Source: an uncultured Bacteroidales bacterium
GTDB lineage: Bacteria > Bacteroidota > Bacteroidia > Bacteroidales > UBA932
Assembly (NCBI GenBank): GCA_900544815.1
Contig: UQWT01000061.1
Span: forward strand, 1-11,982
Length of the DNA: 11,982 nt
Direction of reading: 5' to 3'
Part shown: piece after piece, positions 1-5,653 of the stretch
Layout of the letters: every line of letters starts with the position of its first letter
Position numbering within the stretch: position 1 is the first letter of the stretch
The notes under the pieces: generated by a model
The model's database searches: none
Told to the model about the DNA's origin: nothing
The model's input: only the letters and a program-made list of their open reading frames with translations
Program-made: the position numbers and the translations under genes

Positions 1-172
1 CGAGTTTACAAGACAGGAGGTTATACAGAAATATCAGCTTGGCACCTCTGCAAACGTTAGCATTATTAAAAGAGCTTTAATAAAAAAGGAGATCATAGAG
101 ATAGAAAAACGTCAGGTTGTTATTTCAGATCCTGTAATGGAGGTATGGCTGAAAAAAGAATTAGGAAGGTAA
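1..172 (+). CDS. AAA ATPase of the archaeal-type family, C-terminal end only
   Basis: An open frame enters from the left edge and stops with TAA at 170-172, giving the last 56 residues of a protein. The first part (FTRQEVIQKYQLGTSANVS, followed by IIKRALIKKEII) reads as a winged-helix DNA-binding fold. It is followed by a beta pair and the closing phrase ISDPVMEVWLKKELG. This pattern (LGTSANV, helix, then ISDP..E.W) is what I know from the C-termini of Bacteroidales ATP-binding proteins of the archaeal-type AAA ATPase family. In that family a P-loop domain sits upstream, here outside the window. Its cellular role is generally unknown. The family call rests on a short fragment and could be wrong. 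The fragment is not obviously damaged, and a shared hairpin terminator follows 27 bp after the stop. Confidence 0.6.
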   Translation, partial: EFTRQEVIQKYQLGTSANVSIIKRALIKKEIIEIEKRQVVISDPVMEVWLKKELGR

Positions 173-199
173 TTCTTTAATTTGTCTGGATGATGAAAA

Positions 200-221
200 G
201 GGCGGCACACTTTGGCCGCCC
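200..221. terminator. Bidirectional intrinsic terminator between converging genes
   Basis: A 7-bp GC-only stem, GGGCGGC (200-206) and GCCGCCC (215-221), encloses an 8-nt loop, with an added A-T pair at 199/222. On the minus strand the stem is followed by TTTTC, and on the plus strand by TCTCTATT. It lies between the stop of the plus-strand ATPase (172) and the stop of the minus-strand NagB-like gene (252), so it can serve both, more convincingly the minus-strand operon. Confidence 0.8.
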
Positions 222-251
222 TCTCTATTGAGATATAGTAATAAGTGCTTT

Positions 252-2150
252 TTAGTTGAACTTATACTTTACAAACAGCTCTATTGCCTGATACTCTGCC
301 ATACCTAACTTGTCAAACATAACTGCTGTATTGTGGTTTCTCTCCTCTGCTCTTAGCCAGAACTCCCTCTTGTCTGAACCAGGGAACAAAGGACGGTCTT
401 TCTGAGACTGATGGCGGAAAATTGCCTCTCGTTTAATCTCAACCTCCTCCGGACTGAGCGGAACTGCCATCTCTGCCTCTGCAACATCCCACTCCTGCCA
501 TGCGCCTCTGTACATCCATACTCTGCAGTCTTTAAACCATTCCTCATTCTTAAGCTCTTCGCAAGCTGCAATAACCGCCTGGAAGCATACTCTGTGTGTT
601 CCATGAGGGTCTGAAAGGTCTCCTGCTGCAAAGATCTGATGAGGCTTCACCTGTCTCAAAAGGTTCTTTACAATATCTATATCCTCTCTTCCAAGAGGTT
701 TCTTCTTAACTCCACCTGTCTCATAGAAAGGAAGTTCAAGGAAGTGTACCCTCTCCTCGGGAATTCCAAGATAACGGCATGCAGCTCTTGCCTCGCCACG
801 TCTTATTATGGTCTTTATCTGTCTTACATCCAATGGATCTGCCTCACCCGGATGTTTCCTCTTAAGCTCCTCCTCAATCTTTTTGTACATCTCCTCTGCT
901 TTGTCTGAGTTGAAATCAAAGATTGGGCAGCTCTCTCTTATGAAATCCAAATATCTTATTACATCGTGGTCGAATACTGCAATGTTTCCAGATACTTGAT
1001 AAGCCATATGAAGTTCATGTCCCTGTGCCGAAAGACGTGCAACGGTTCCTCCCATAGAGATTACATCATCGTCGGGATGCGGGCTGAATACAACAACACG
1101 TTTAGGGTAGGGGAGTGCCCTCTCCGGTCTTGTTGAGTCATCTGCATTAGGCTTTCCACCCGGCCAGCCGGATATTGTGTGTTGAAGGTCGTTGAATACT
1201 TTTATATTTATTGCGCTTGCCGGGCCGCGTTGGGTTACAAGGTCGCTCATACCGTTGTCGTTGTAGTCGCGGTCTGTAAGTTTTAGGATTGGCTTATCCA
1301 ATTTCTTGCAGAGCCAGAATACAGATTTTTTTGTCATGTAGTCTGTCCACTCGCATTTGTCGGTGAGCCATGGTGTTGCAATTCTTGTAAGCTCTACAGA
1401 GGCTGCCTCGTCTATGAACAGATTGATGTTTTTATGCTCTTGAAGATATGAGTCTGGCAACTGATCTGTGATAGTTCCTTCTACCATCTTCTTTACAGAT
1501 TTTGCCTTTCCCTCTCCCCAAGCAAGGTAGTAGAAGAGTTTTGCATCTGTAAGGGTCTTTATACCCATTGTTATTGCGTGATATGGAACATATTCAACTC
1601 CAAAGAAGCCACTTGCAGCTGCAACTCTCGATGTATAGTTAAGTGTAATCTGTCTTGTTGTTGAGTTGTATGGTGAACCAGGTTCGTTGGAACCCATTCC
1701 GCCGGTTATTACAATGTCTAATCCTCCATAGCTTGCAATCTTGGCCTCATACTGCTCACAATACTCTGTAATATTCTCTTTTGCTTCACTTTCAAGGCAG
1801 TGTATGTTTTCTGCCGGAATGTCAACAAGGTCAAACAGATACTCCTTAAGGAATCTGTAGTGGCTCTGCAGTTCGTTCCTGTCTAACGGATAATATTCGT
1901 CAATGGAGAAGACAACGATATTCTTAAAGCTTAATGTGCCGTTTTCGTATGCTTTTACGAACTCGTCATAAACTTTAATACATGATGACGATGCATCAAG
2001 TGCTAAAACTGTTTTCTTTCCATTAGCAATATTCTCATTATTAACGGCAATAACATTGTCGACAATAATCTTTGTGGCATCTTCCTGCTCTTTGAAGATG
2101 CTCACAGGCAATTTCTCATAACGCCGAGAAAAATTTGATGAAAGTATCAT
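252..2150 (-). CDS. NagB-like (degenerate) plus PIG-L/LmbE deacetylase-like two-domain protein
   Basis: This 632-residue protein has two parts. Residues about 15-300 resemble glucosamine-6-phosphate deaminase: IVVFSIDEYYPL carries D84, equivalent to E. coli Asp72, followed by YLFDLVDIPAENIHCL, YVPYHAITMGIKTLTDAK, and LQEHKNINLFIDEAASVELTR. Residues about 350-530 are a PIG-L/LmbE domain with the zinc-site motif SPHPDDD (H358, D361) and DPHGTHR (H516, H519). The arrangement matches the Bacteroides proteins annotated as putative glucosamine-6-phosphate deaminase-like. The deaminase half is unusual. The E. coli catalytic loop GVGNDGHIAFNEP, which carries Asp141 and His143, is here GMGSNEP with six residues gone. 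The phosphate loop (E. coli PTGGTP) reads DASSSC. Classical deaminase activity is therefore doubtful. The PIG-L half looks intact, so hydrolysis of an N-acetylated sugar is possible but its substrate is unknown. It is the last gene of the rarA-kdsA cluster, starting 45 bp after kdsA. Confidence 0.85.
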   Translation of the reverse strand: MILSSNFSRRYEKLPVSIFKEQEDATKIIVDNVIAVNNENIANGKKTVLALDASSSCIKVYDEFVKAYENGTLSFKNIVVFSIDEYYPLDRNELQSHYRFLKEYLFDLVDIPAENIHCLESEAKENITEYCEQYEAKIASYGGLDIVITGGMGSNEPGSPYNSTTRQITLNYTSRVAAASGFFGVEYVPYHAITMGIKTLTDAKLFYYLAWGEGKAKSVKKMVEGTITDQLPDSYLQEHKNINLFIDEAASVELTRIATPWLTDKCEWTDYMTKKSVFWLCKKLDKPILKLTDRDYNDNGMSDLVTQRGPASAINIKVFNDLQHTISGWPGGKPNADDSTRPERALPYPKRVVVFSPHPDDDVISMGGTVARLSAQGHELHMAYQVSGNIAVFDHDVIRYLDFIRESCPIFDFNSDKAEEMYKKIEEELKRKHPGEADPLDVRQIKTIIRRGEARAACRYLGIPEERVHFLELPFYETGGVKKKPLGREDIDIVKNLLRQVKPHQIFAAGDLSDPHGTHRVCFQAVIAACEELKNEEWFKDCRVWMYRGAWQEWDVAEAEMAVPLSPEEVEIKREAIFRHQSQKDRPLFPGSDKREFWLRAEERNHNTAVMFDKLGMAEYQAIELFVKYKFN

Positions 2151-2195
2151 ATTAAACTATATAAGTAAAATTCCAAAAACCTCTTTTTCTGTTAT

Positions 2196-3014
2196 TTATA
2201 CAATAGCCTTCCTTACAGCTATCAGTTTTTCAAGAAGTTTCTCCATTAGTTCTAGTTTAAGCATATTTGCACCGTCTGACTTTGCTACAGCCGGATTTGG
2301 ATGGGTTTCCATAAACAGACCGTCTGCTCCAACAGCTATTGCAGCTTTTGAGAGTGTCTCAATCATTTGCGGCTGGCCACCCGTTACGCCCGATGACTGG
2401 TTTGGTTGTTGCAGACTGTGCGTTACATCCATAACAACAGGATAACCAAAGGATTGCATTGTAGGAATGCTTCTAAAATCTACAACAAGATCTGAGTATC
2501 CGAACATTGTACCTCTGTCTGTGAGTATTATTTTGTTATTTCCGTAGTGTTCAACTTTTTCTGCCGCGAATTTCATTGAGGAGGGGGAGAGGAACTGCCC
2601 TTTTTTGATGTTTACATACCTGCCGGTTTCCGCTGCAGCCTCCAAAAGATCTGTCTGCCTGCATAAGAATGCCGGAATCTGCAGTATATCAATATCGTAA
2701 CTTGCGGCAAGCTCTGCTTCGCAGGGATTATGTATATCTGTAAGCACAGGTACATCCAACTCTCTTCTTATGCTCTGCAATATCTGTAGCCCCTCTTTGT
2801 CTCCTATACCTGTAAAAGATGTTACTTTAGATCTGTTTGCCTTTCTATATGATGCTTTAAAGATGAAAGGAATCTGGAGTTTGGTGGTGATCTCCATTAG
2901 TCTTCTTGCAATTTCAAATGTTATCTCTTCGCCCTCTATAACACACGGACCGGCTATTAGGAAAAACATATTGTTGTTGTAATTTGCTATGTTGCCTATC
3001 TGTAAACTCTCCAT
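2196..3014 (-). CDS. kdsA: 3-deoxy-8-phosphooctulonate (Kdo-8-phosphate) synthase
   Basis: The 272-residue protein condenses phosphoenolpyruvate with arabinose-5-phosphate to Kdo-8-phosphate in the cytoplasm, supplying the inner-core sugar of lipopolysaccharide. Family signatures run in order: LIAGPCVIEG (17-28), FKASYRKANRSK (52-63), LQIPAFLCRQTDLL, VNIKKGQFLSP, TDRGTMFGYSDLVVDFRSIP, VVMDVTHSLQQP and FMETHPNPAVAKSDGAN. C24 in the AGPC motif, with H199, E236 and D247, matches the metal ligands of the metal-dependent class (Aquifex type). The metal-independent E. coli enzyme has Asn at that cysteine position. Length is normal. The ATG at 3014 is preferred because the AGPC strand follows about 16 residues later and a promoter-like TAACTTTG ends 17 bp upstream. 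The gene lies 48 bp after rarA and can be read from that gene or from its own promoter. Confidence 0.96.
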   Translation of the reverse strand: MESLQIGNIANYNNNMFFLIAGPCVIEGEEITFEIARRLMEITTKLQIPFIFKASYRKANRSKVTSFTGIGDKEGLQILQSIRRELDVPVLTDIHNPCEAELAASYDIDILQIPAFLCRQTDLLEAAAETGRYVNIKKGQFLSPSSMKFAAEKVEHYGNNKIILTDRGTMFGYSDLVVDFRSIPTMQSFGYPVVMDVTHSLQQPNQSSGVTGGQPQMIETLSKAAIAVGADGLFMETHPNPAVAKSDGANMLKLELMEKLLEKLIAVRKAIV

Positions 3015-3030
3015 TGCATAAATTTTGGCG

Positions 3031-3038
3031 CAAAGTTA
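3031..3038 (-). promoter_or_regulatory. Bacteroidetes -7 element upstream of kdsA
   Basis: The minus strand reads TAACTTTG, a perfect match to the Bacteroidetes -7 consensus TAnnTTTG, in the 48-bp gap between rarA and kdsA. I see no clear TTTG -33 element at the usual 19-21 bp spacing. The implied start site would leave only a leader of roughly 10 nt before the kdsA ATG. It suggests an internal promoter for kdsA and the NagB-like gene. Confidence 0.45.
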
Positions 3039-3062
3039 ACAATTATTTGAAAATGCAATCTC

Positions 3063-4394
3063 TTAATACCCGTATTTCTCCCAAAGTTTTGAGAATCTTC
3101 TGCGAATCTCCTCCTCTTTTGCGTTTTTTCCGGGGTCGTATAATCTGCTTCCCGACAACTCCTGCGGAAGAAATTCCAGATCTGCAAAGTTCCCCTCGTA
3201 TGAGTGGGCATATTTATAATCGTTGCCGTATCCAAGCTCCTTCATAAGTTTGGTTGGAGCATTTCTCAGATGCATTGGAACAGGCAGATCCCCCTCCCTT
3301 TTTACAAGTTCCATAGCTGCATCTATTGCCATATATGCAGAATTGCTCTTTTGACATGATGCCAAATAGATTGCGGTTTCAGACAGCGGTATTCTCCCCT
3401 CAGGCATACCTATATTATGTACCGCCTCAAAACATGCCTGCGCAAGAAGCAGGGCGTTAGGATTGGCAAGTCCAATATCCTCTGCCGCTAAGATGACCAT
3501 TCTGCGGGCAATGAAAAGTGGGTCTTCGCCACCTGCAATCATCCTTGCCATCCAATATACAGCTGCATTTGGGTCTGACCCCCTTATACTCTTTATAAAT
3601 GCAGATATAATATCGTAATGTTTCTCTCCGTTTTTGTCATAGAGAGCCATATTTTCCTGGATCTTGTCCTTGACTGTATTGTTGTTGATTATTATTGTGT
3701 TGTTTTTGTCGGGACCTGAATTAACTATAATCTCTAAGATATTCAGTAGTTTACGTGCATCACCACCGCTGTAACGGTACAACAGCTCCTTTTCTTCTAC
3801 TTTTATATTTAACGTCTTAAGATATTCATCTTCTGTTACAGCTCTGTTGAGAAGCGTATCTAAATCTTTAATTTCCAATTCTTTAAGAACAAATACCTGA
3901 CAACGGGAGAGTAGGGGGCTTATCACCTCAAATGAGGGATTCTCTGTTGTTGCTCCAATTAGTGTAAAGACACCCTCTTCTACTGCTCCAAGCAGAGCAT
4001 CTTGCTGTCCTTTATTGAATCTGTGAATCTCGTCAATGAAAAGTATTGGTGTTTTGGTCGCAAAGAGACTACCGTTTTTAGATTTTTCTATAACGTCTCT
4101 AATGTCTTTAACTCCCGAACTTATTGCAGATAGCGTGTAGAACGGCCGGTCTAATTGCTTGGCTATTATCTTGGCAAGCGTTGTTTTTCCAACTCCGGGA
4201 GGACCCCAAAGAATGAATGACGATATATTTCCTGTATCTATCATTCTCCGGAGTATTGCGCCTTGTCCAATTAGATGCTCCTGCCCAACATAATCTTTTA
4301 ATGTGTGAGGGCGCATCCTTTCGGGTAACGGAATGCGTTGCCCGTTGCTGCTTGCTGTATTGCCGGTGACATTGTCCATGGTAAAGATGTTCAT
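3063..4394 (-). CDS. rarA: Replication-associated recombination protein A (RarA/MgsA), AAA+ ATPase
   Basis: The 443-residue clamp-loader-like ATPase acts at stalled replication forks with SSB. The family is known to open duplex ends and to influence recombination. Visible parts are PLPERMRPHTLKDYVGQEHL (23-41), Walker A GPPGVGKTT (64-72), Walker B ILFIDEIHRFNKGQQDALL (117-135), sensor 1 GATTENPSFEV (147-157), the arginine finger in LLSRC (R164), and sensor 2 GGDARKLLN (R214). The C-terminal tetramerisation half includes ARMIAGGEDPLFIARRMVILAAEDIGLANP. Length is typical. Met6 (4379) is an alternative start, since family similarity begins only around residue 22. The gene heads the minus-strand cluster with kdsA. 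A copy of the dispersed word CTTCCCGACAA lies in its 3' end (3148-3158), encoding ELSGSR. Confidence 0.95.
   Translation of the reverse strand: MNIFTMDNVTGNTASSNGQRIPLPERMRPHTLKDYVGQEHLIGQGAILRRMIDTGNISSFILWGPPGVGKTTLAKIIAKQLDRPFYTLSAISSGVKDIRDVIEKSKNGSLFATKTPILFIDEIHRFNKGQQDALLGAVEEGVFTLIGATTENPSFEVISPLLSRCQVFVLKELEIKDLDTLLNRAVTEDEYLKTLNIKVEEKELLYRYSGGDARKLLNILEIIVNSGPDKNNTIIINNNTVKDKIQENMALYDKNGEKHYDIISAFIKSIRGSDPNAAVYWMARMIAGGEDPLFIARRMVILAAEDIGLANPNALLLAQACFEAVHNIGMPEGRIPLSETAIYLASCQKSNSAYMAIDAAMELVKREGDLPVPMHLRNAPTKLMKELGYGNDYKYAHSYEGNFADLEFLPQELSGSRLYDPGKNAKEEEIRRRFSKLWEKYGY
3148..3158 (+). repeat. Dispersed word CTTCCCGACAA, copy 1 (inside rarA)
   Basis: Exact 11-mer. In the coding direction of rarA it reads TTGTCGGGAAG, in frame TTG-TCG-GGA-AG (Leu-Ser-Gly-Ser). 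Confidence 0.75.
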
Positions 4395-4437
4395 TTATTT
4401 TTCTACTGCACTTTAACCGTTTCTTGTGTTTAAACTG

Positions 4438-4445
4438 CAAATGTA
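4438..4445 (-). promoter_or_regulatory. Bacteroidetes -7 element upstream of rarA
   Basis: The minus strand reads TACATTTG, an exact TAnnTTTG match 43 bp before the rarA ATG. The -33 TTTG is not evident. It probably drives the rarA-kdsA-NagB-like transcript. Confidence 0.5.
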
Positions 4446-4495
4446 CATAAAATGGGTGTATTATCTTATCTTAGCTGTTTGTCATGAATTCTATT

Positions 4496-4547
4496 TAACA
4501 TAATACCCATTGTGTCACTTTCTAAGTTTGTATTACCTATTATGTTA
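4496..4547. repeat. Inverted repeat TAACATAATA / TATTATGTTA
   Basis: Perfect 10-bp arms at 4496-4505 and 4538-4547, with centres 42 bp apart. A second inverted pair overlaps it: AATGGGTGTATTAT (4451-4464) against ATAATACCCATT (4500-4511), with one bulged base. Both lie between the rarA promoter and the candidate small gene at 4650. They could be operator sites or chance in AT-rich DNA. Confidence 0.35.
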
Positions 4548-4649
4548 CTATTTTAAGATGAACTTTTGTGAAATTTATGTAACTTCGCTTCCACTACTTA
4601 AGGATAGTTGATTTTGATTCACAGATTTTAAAATGTAAGAATTACTATT

Positions 4650-4814
4650 ATGGAGCTTATTTTATTTTTTGCGTTATTCATTGTTGCTGTAATTTTACCG
4701 CGTAAAATTATTCTAATATTGAACAAATATTTTAGTTGTTCAATTGCGGTGTCTCGTAGCTCTCAAATATTTTTTGCTCTTTTGATAATTTTTATCATTT
4801 GTATTTTGTTATAA
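4650..4814 (+). CDS. Candidate small two-helix membrane protein (54 aa), unrecognised
   Basis: The ATG at 4650 opens 54 codons ending in TAA. The predicted protein has a hydrophobic stretch at residues 3-16 (LILFFALFIVAVIL), a basic loop with R18, K19, K26 and R36, and a second hydrophobic stretch at 40-54 (IFFALLIIFIICILL). This is a hairpin of two membrane segments with a positive, probably cytoplasmic, loop. Upstream, TTCG (4584-4587) and TGATTTTG (4609-4616), spaced by 21 bp, each differ by one base from the Bacteroidetes -33/-7 promoter. I do not recognise a family. AT-rich DNA readily yields Phe/Ile/Leu-rich chance ORFs, so it may not be a gene. Confidence 0.35.
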   Translation: MELILFFALFIVAVILPRKIILILNKYFSCSIAVSRSSQIFFALLIIFIICILL

Positions 4815-4979
4815 CTCTATGTTTAAAATGAATAAACATATGTATACTCTGACGATATTATTGCAAACATAGTTATATAAATTTTTTACATTTATCAAAT
4901 ATGTCTGCCCTCAACAATTGCTGCGATGCCAAGAGCAGACACAGGACTAAAAATGACATATGTAGTTTTTAAATTATTT

Positions 4980-4990
4980 CTTCCCGACAG
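4980..4990 (+). repeat. Dispersed word CTTCCCGACA(G), copy 2 (intergenic)
   Basis: The 10-mer CTTCCCGACA is exact; the eleventh base is G instead of A. It lies in non-coding DNA of the long spacer, in the opposite orientation to copy 3 about 250 bp away. Confidence 0.65.
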
Positions 4991-5152
4991 ATTTTCCAAT
5001 CATATCTGTTGCACATTATAAGATAGTTAAATGCAGACCTGTAATTCGAATATCTTCTAATTACGTTATTACATGTGTCTTTTACAATATATCGTTTCAT
5101 GATACTTTTTATAATTAAGTTTTGAGTTAGTTTAGTTTATCGGCTTTAGCGT

Positions 5153-5235
5153 TGGCGTTGGCTTTTCTACTTTTTTACTCTCTTTACCCTTTATATTCTC
5201 TCTACTTTTTCTACCATTCAAAATGGCCAACGCCA
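5153..5235. repeat. 10-bp inverted repeat enclosing a pyrimidine-rich tract
   Basis: TGGCGTTGGC (5153-5162) and GCCAACGCCA (5226-5235) are perfect complements separated by 63 nt. Most of the interior is pyrimidine on the plus strand (purine on the minus). It lies just beyond the stop of the minus-strand small ORF (5254), where it could form a long-loop structure in that transcript, but no T-tract follows. The word GTTGGCGTT(G/A)GCTT recurs upstream of rlmD at 8031-8044. Confidence 0.5.
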
Positions 5236-5236
5236 C

Positions 5237-5247
5237 TTGTCGGGAAG
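5237..5247 (-). repeat. Dispersed word CTTCCCGACAA, copy 3 (intergenic)
   Basis: Exact 11-mer on the minus strand, two bases beyond the GCCAACGCCA arm and just past the stop of the candidate small gene at 5254-5385. Confidence 0.75.
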
Positions 5248-5253
5248 CTGAAT

Positions 5254-5385
5254 TTATTTAAATATTATCTCGTTGTAGCTCCTTATAAAAGTAAGCATAA
5301 TGAAAAGTATCCCGCTTGTTAAGATTATTCCTGCAAATAATCTGTCCCCTTTTGAGTTTAAAACGTTGTAAATTTTCTGTTTCAT
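5254..5385 (-). CDS. Candidate small single-span membrane protein (43 aa), unrecognised
   Basis: On the minus strand an ATG at 5385 opens 43 codons ending in TAA. It has a polar basic start (MKQKIYNVLNSKGDR), one hydrophobic segment at residues 16-34 (LFAGIILTSGILFIMLTFI), and a short polar tail (RSYNEIIFK). This is the layout of a small single-span inner-membrane protein with its N-terminus probably inside. A perfect TAACTTTG promoter element lies about 95 bp upstream (5480-5487). The segment uses ordinary codons and a balanced residue mix, which makes it a somewhat better candidate than the 4650 ORF. I recognise no family and infer no function. Confidence 0.4.
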   Translation of the reverse strand: MKQKIYNVLNSKGDRLFAGIILTSGILFIMLTFIRSYNEIIFK

Positions 5386-5404
5386 TGTAGTACTCTTTTG
5401 TTAG

Positions 5405-5450
5405 GTAACATTCAAAAAATAACTTGAGGCAACTTATTTTTTTATGTTAC
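5405..5450. repeat. Inverted repeat GTAACAT / ATGTTAC
   Basis: Perfect 7-bp arms at 5405-5411 and 5444-5450. The right arm belongs to the 13-mer TTATGTTACTATT (5442-5454), repeated exactly at 4540-4552. It sits in the would-be leader of the minus-strand small ORF, downstream of the 5480-5487 promoter element, so it could be an operator or leader structure. Confidence 0.35.
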
Positions 5451-5479
5451 TATTAATGTTTCCTTTTCTTATTTTGATG

Positions 5480-5487
5480 CAAAGTTA
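5480..5487 (-). promoter_or_regulatory. Bacteroidetes -7 element, minus strand
   Basis: The minus strand reads TAACTTTG (TAnnTTTG exact). No strong -33 TTTG is present. It would start a transcript near 5473, running through the 43-codon ORF with a leader of about 90 nt. Confidence 0.4.
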
Positions 5488-5581
5488 TTTGTGTGATATG
5501 CATAAACGCTTCATAGCTGATATTTTTTTAAGTTTTTTTTAAAATAAAGTATTCGATATGCGGCTTTTTGCATCATTTGTG

Positions 5582-5589
5582 TATATTTG
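5582..5589 (+). promoter_or_regulatory. Bacteroidetes -7 element upstream of the WYL gene
   Basis: TATATTTG is an exact TAnnTTTG match 64 bp before the ATG at 5654. A TTTTG lies 11 bp upstream, closer than the usual -33 spacing, so the upstream element is uncertain. Confidence 0.45.
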
Positions 5590-5653
5590 TATCTGAATTG
5601 CGAGTTTAAATAGCCCCTCTTTAAATTACTTTAGATATTAAAAATTAATAGAT

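Larger units (their letters stand above)
4395..5653. other. Long AT-rich spacer between diverging rarA and WYL regulator genes
   Basis: This 1.26 kb has no conventional gene. It holds two candidate small membrane-protein ORFs (4650-4814 plus, 5254-5385 minus), two copies of the dispersed word (4980-4990, 5237-5247), and TAACATAATA-type inverted repeats at 4496-4547 and 5405-5450. It also holds a 10-bp inverted repeat around a pyrimidine-rich tract (5153-5235), a locally GC-richer hairpin at 4902-4941, and promoter-like -7 elements at both ends. I recognised no tRNA, known riboswitch or transposase remnant here. Confidence 0.7.
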
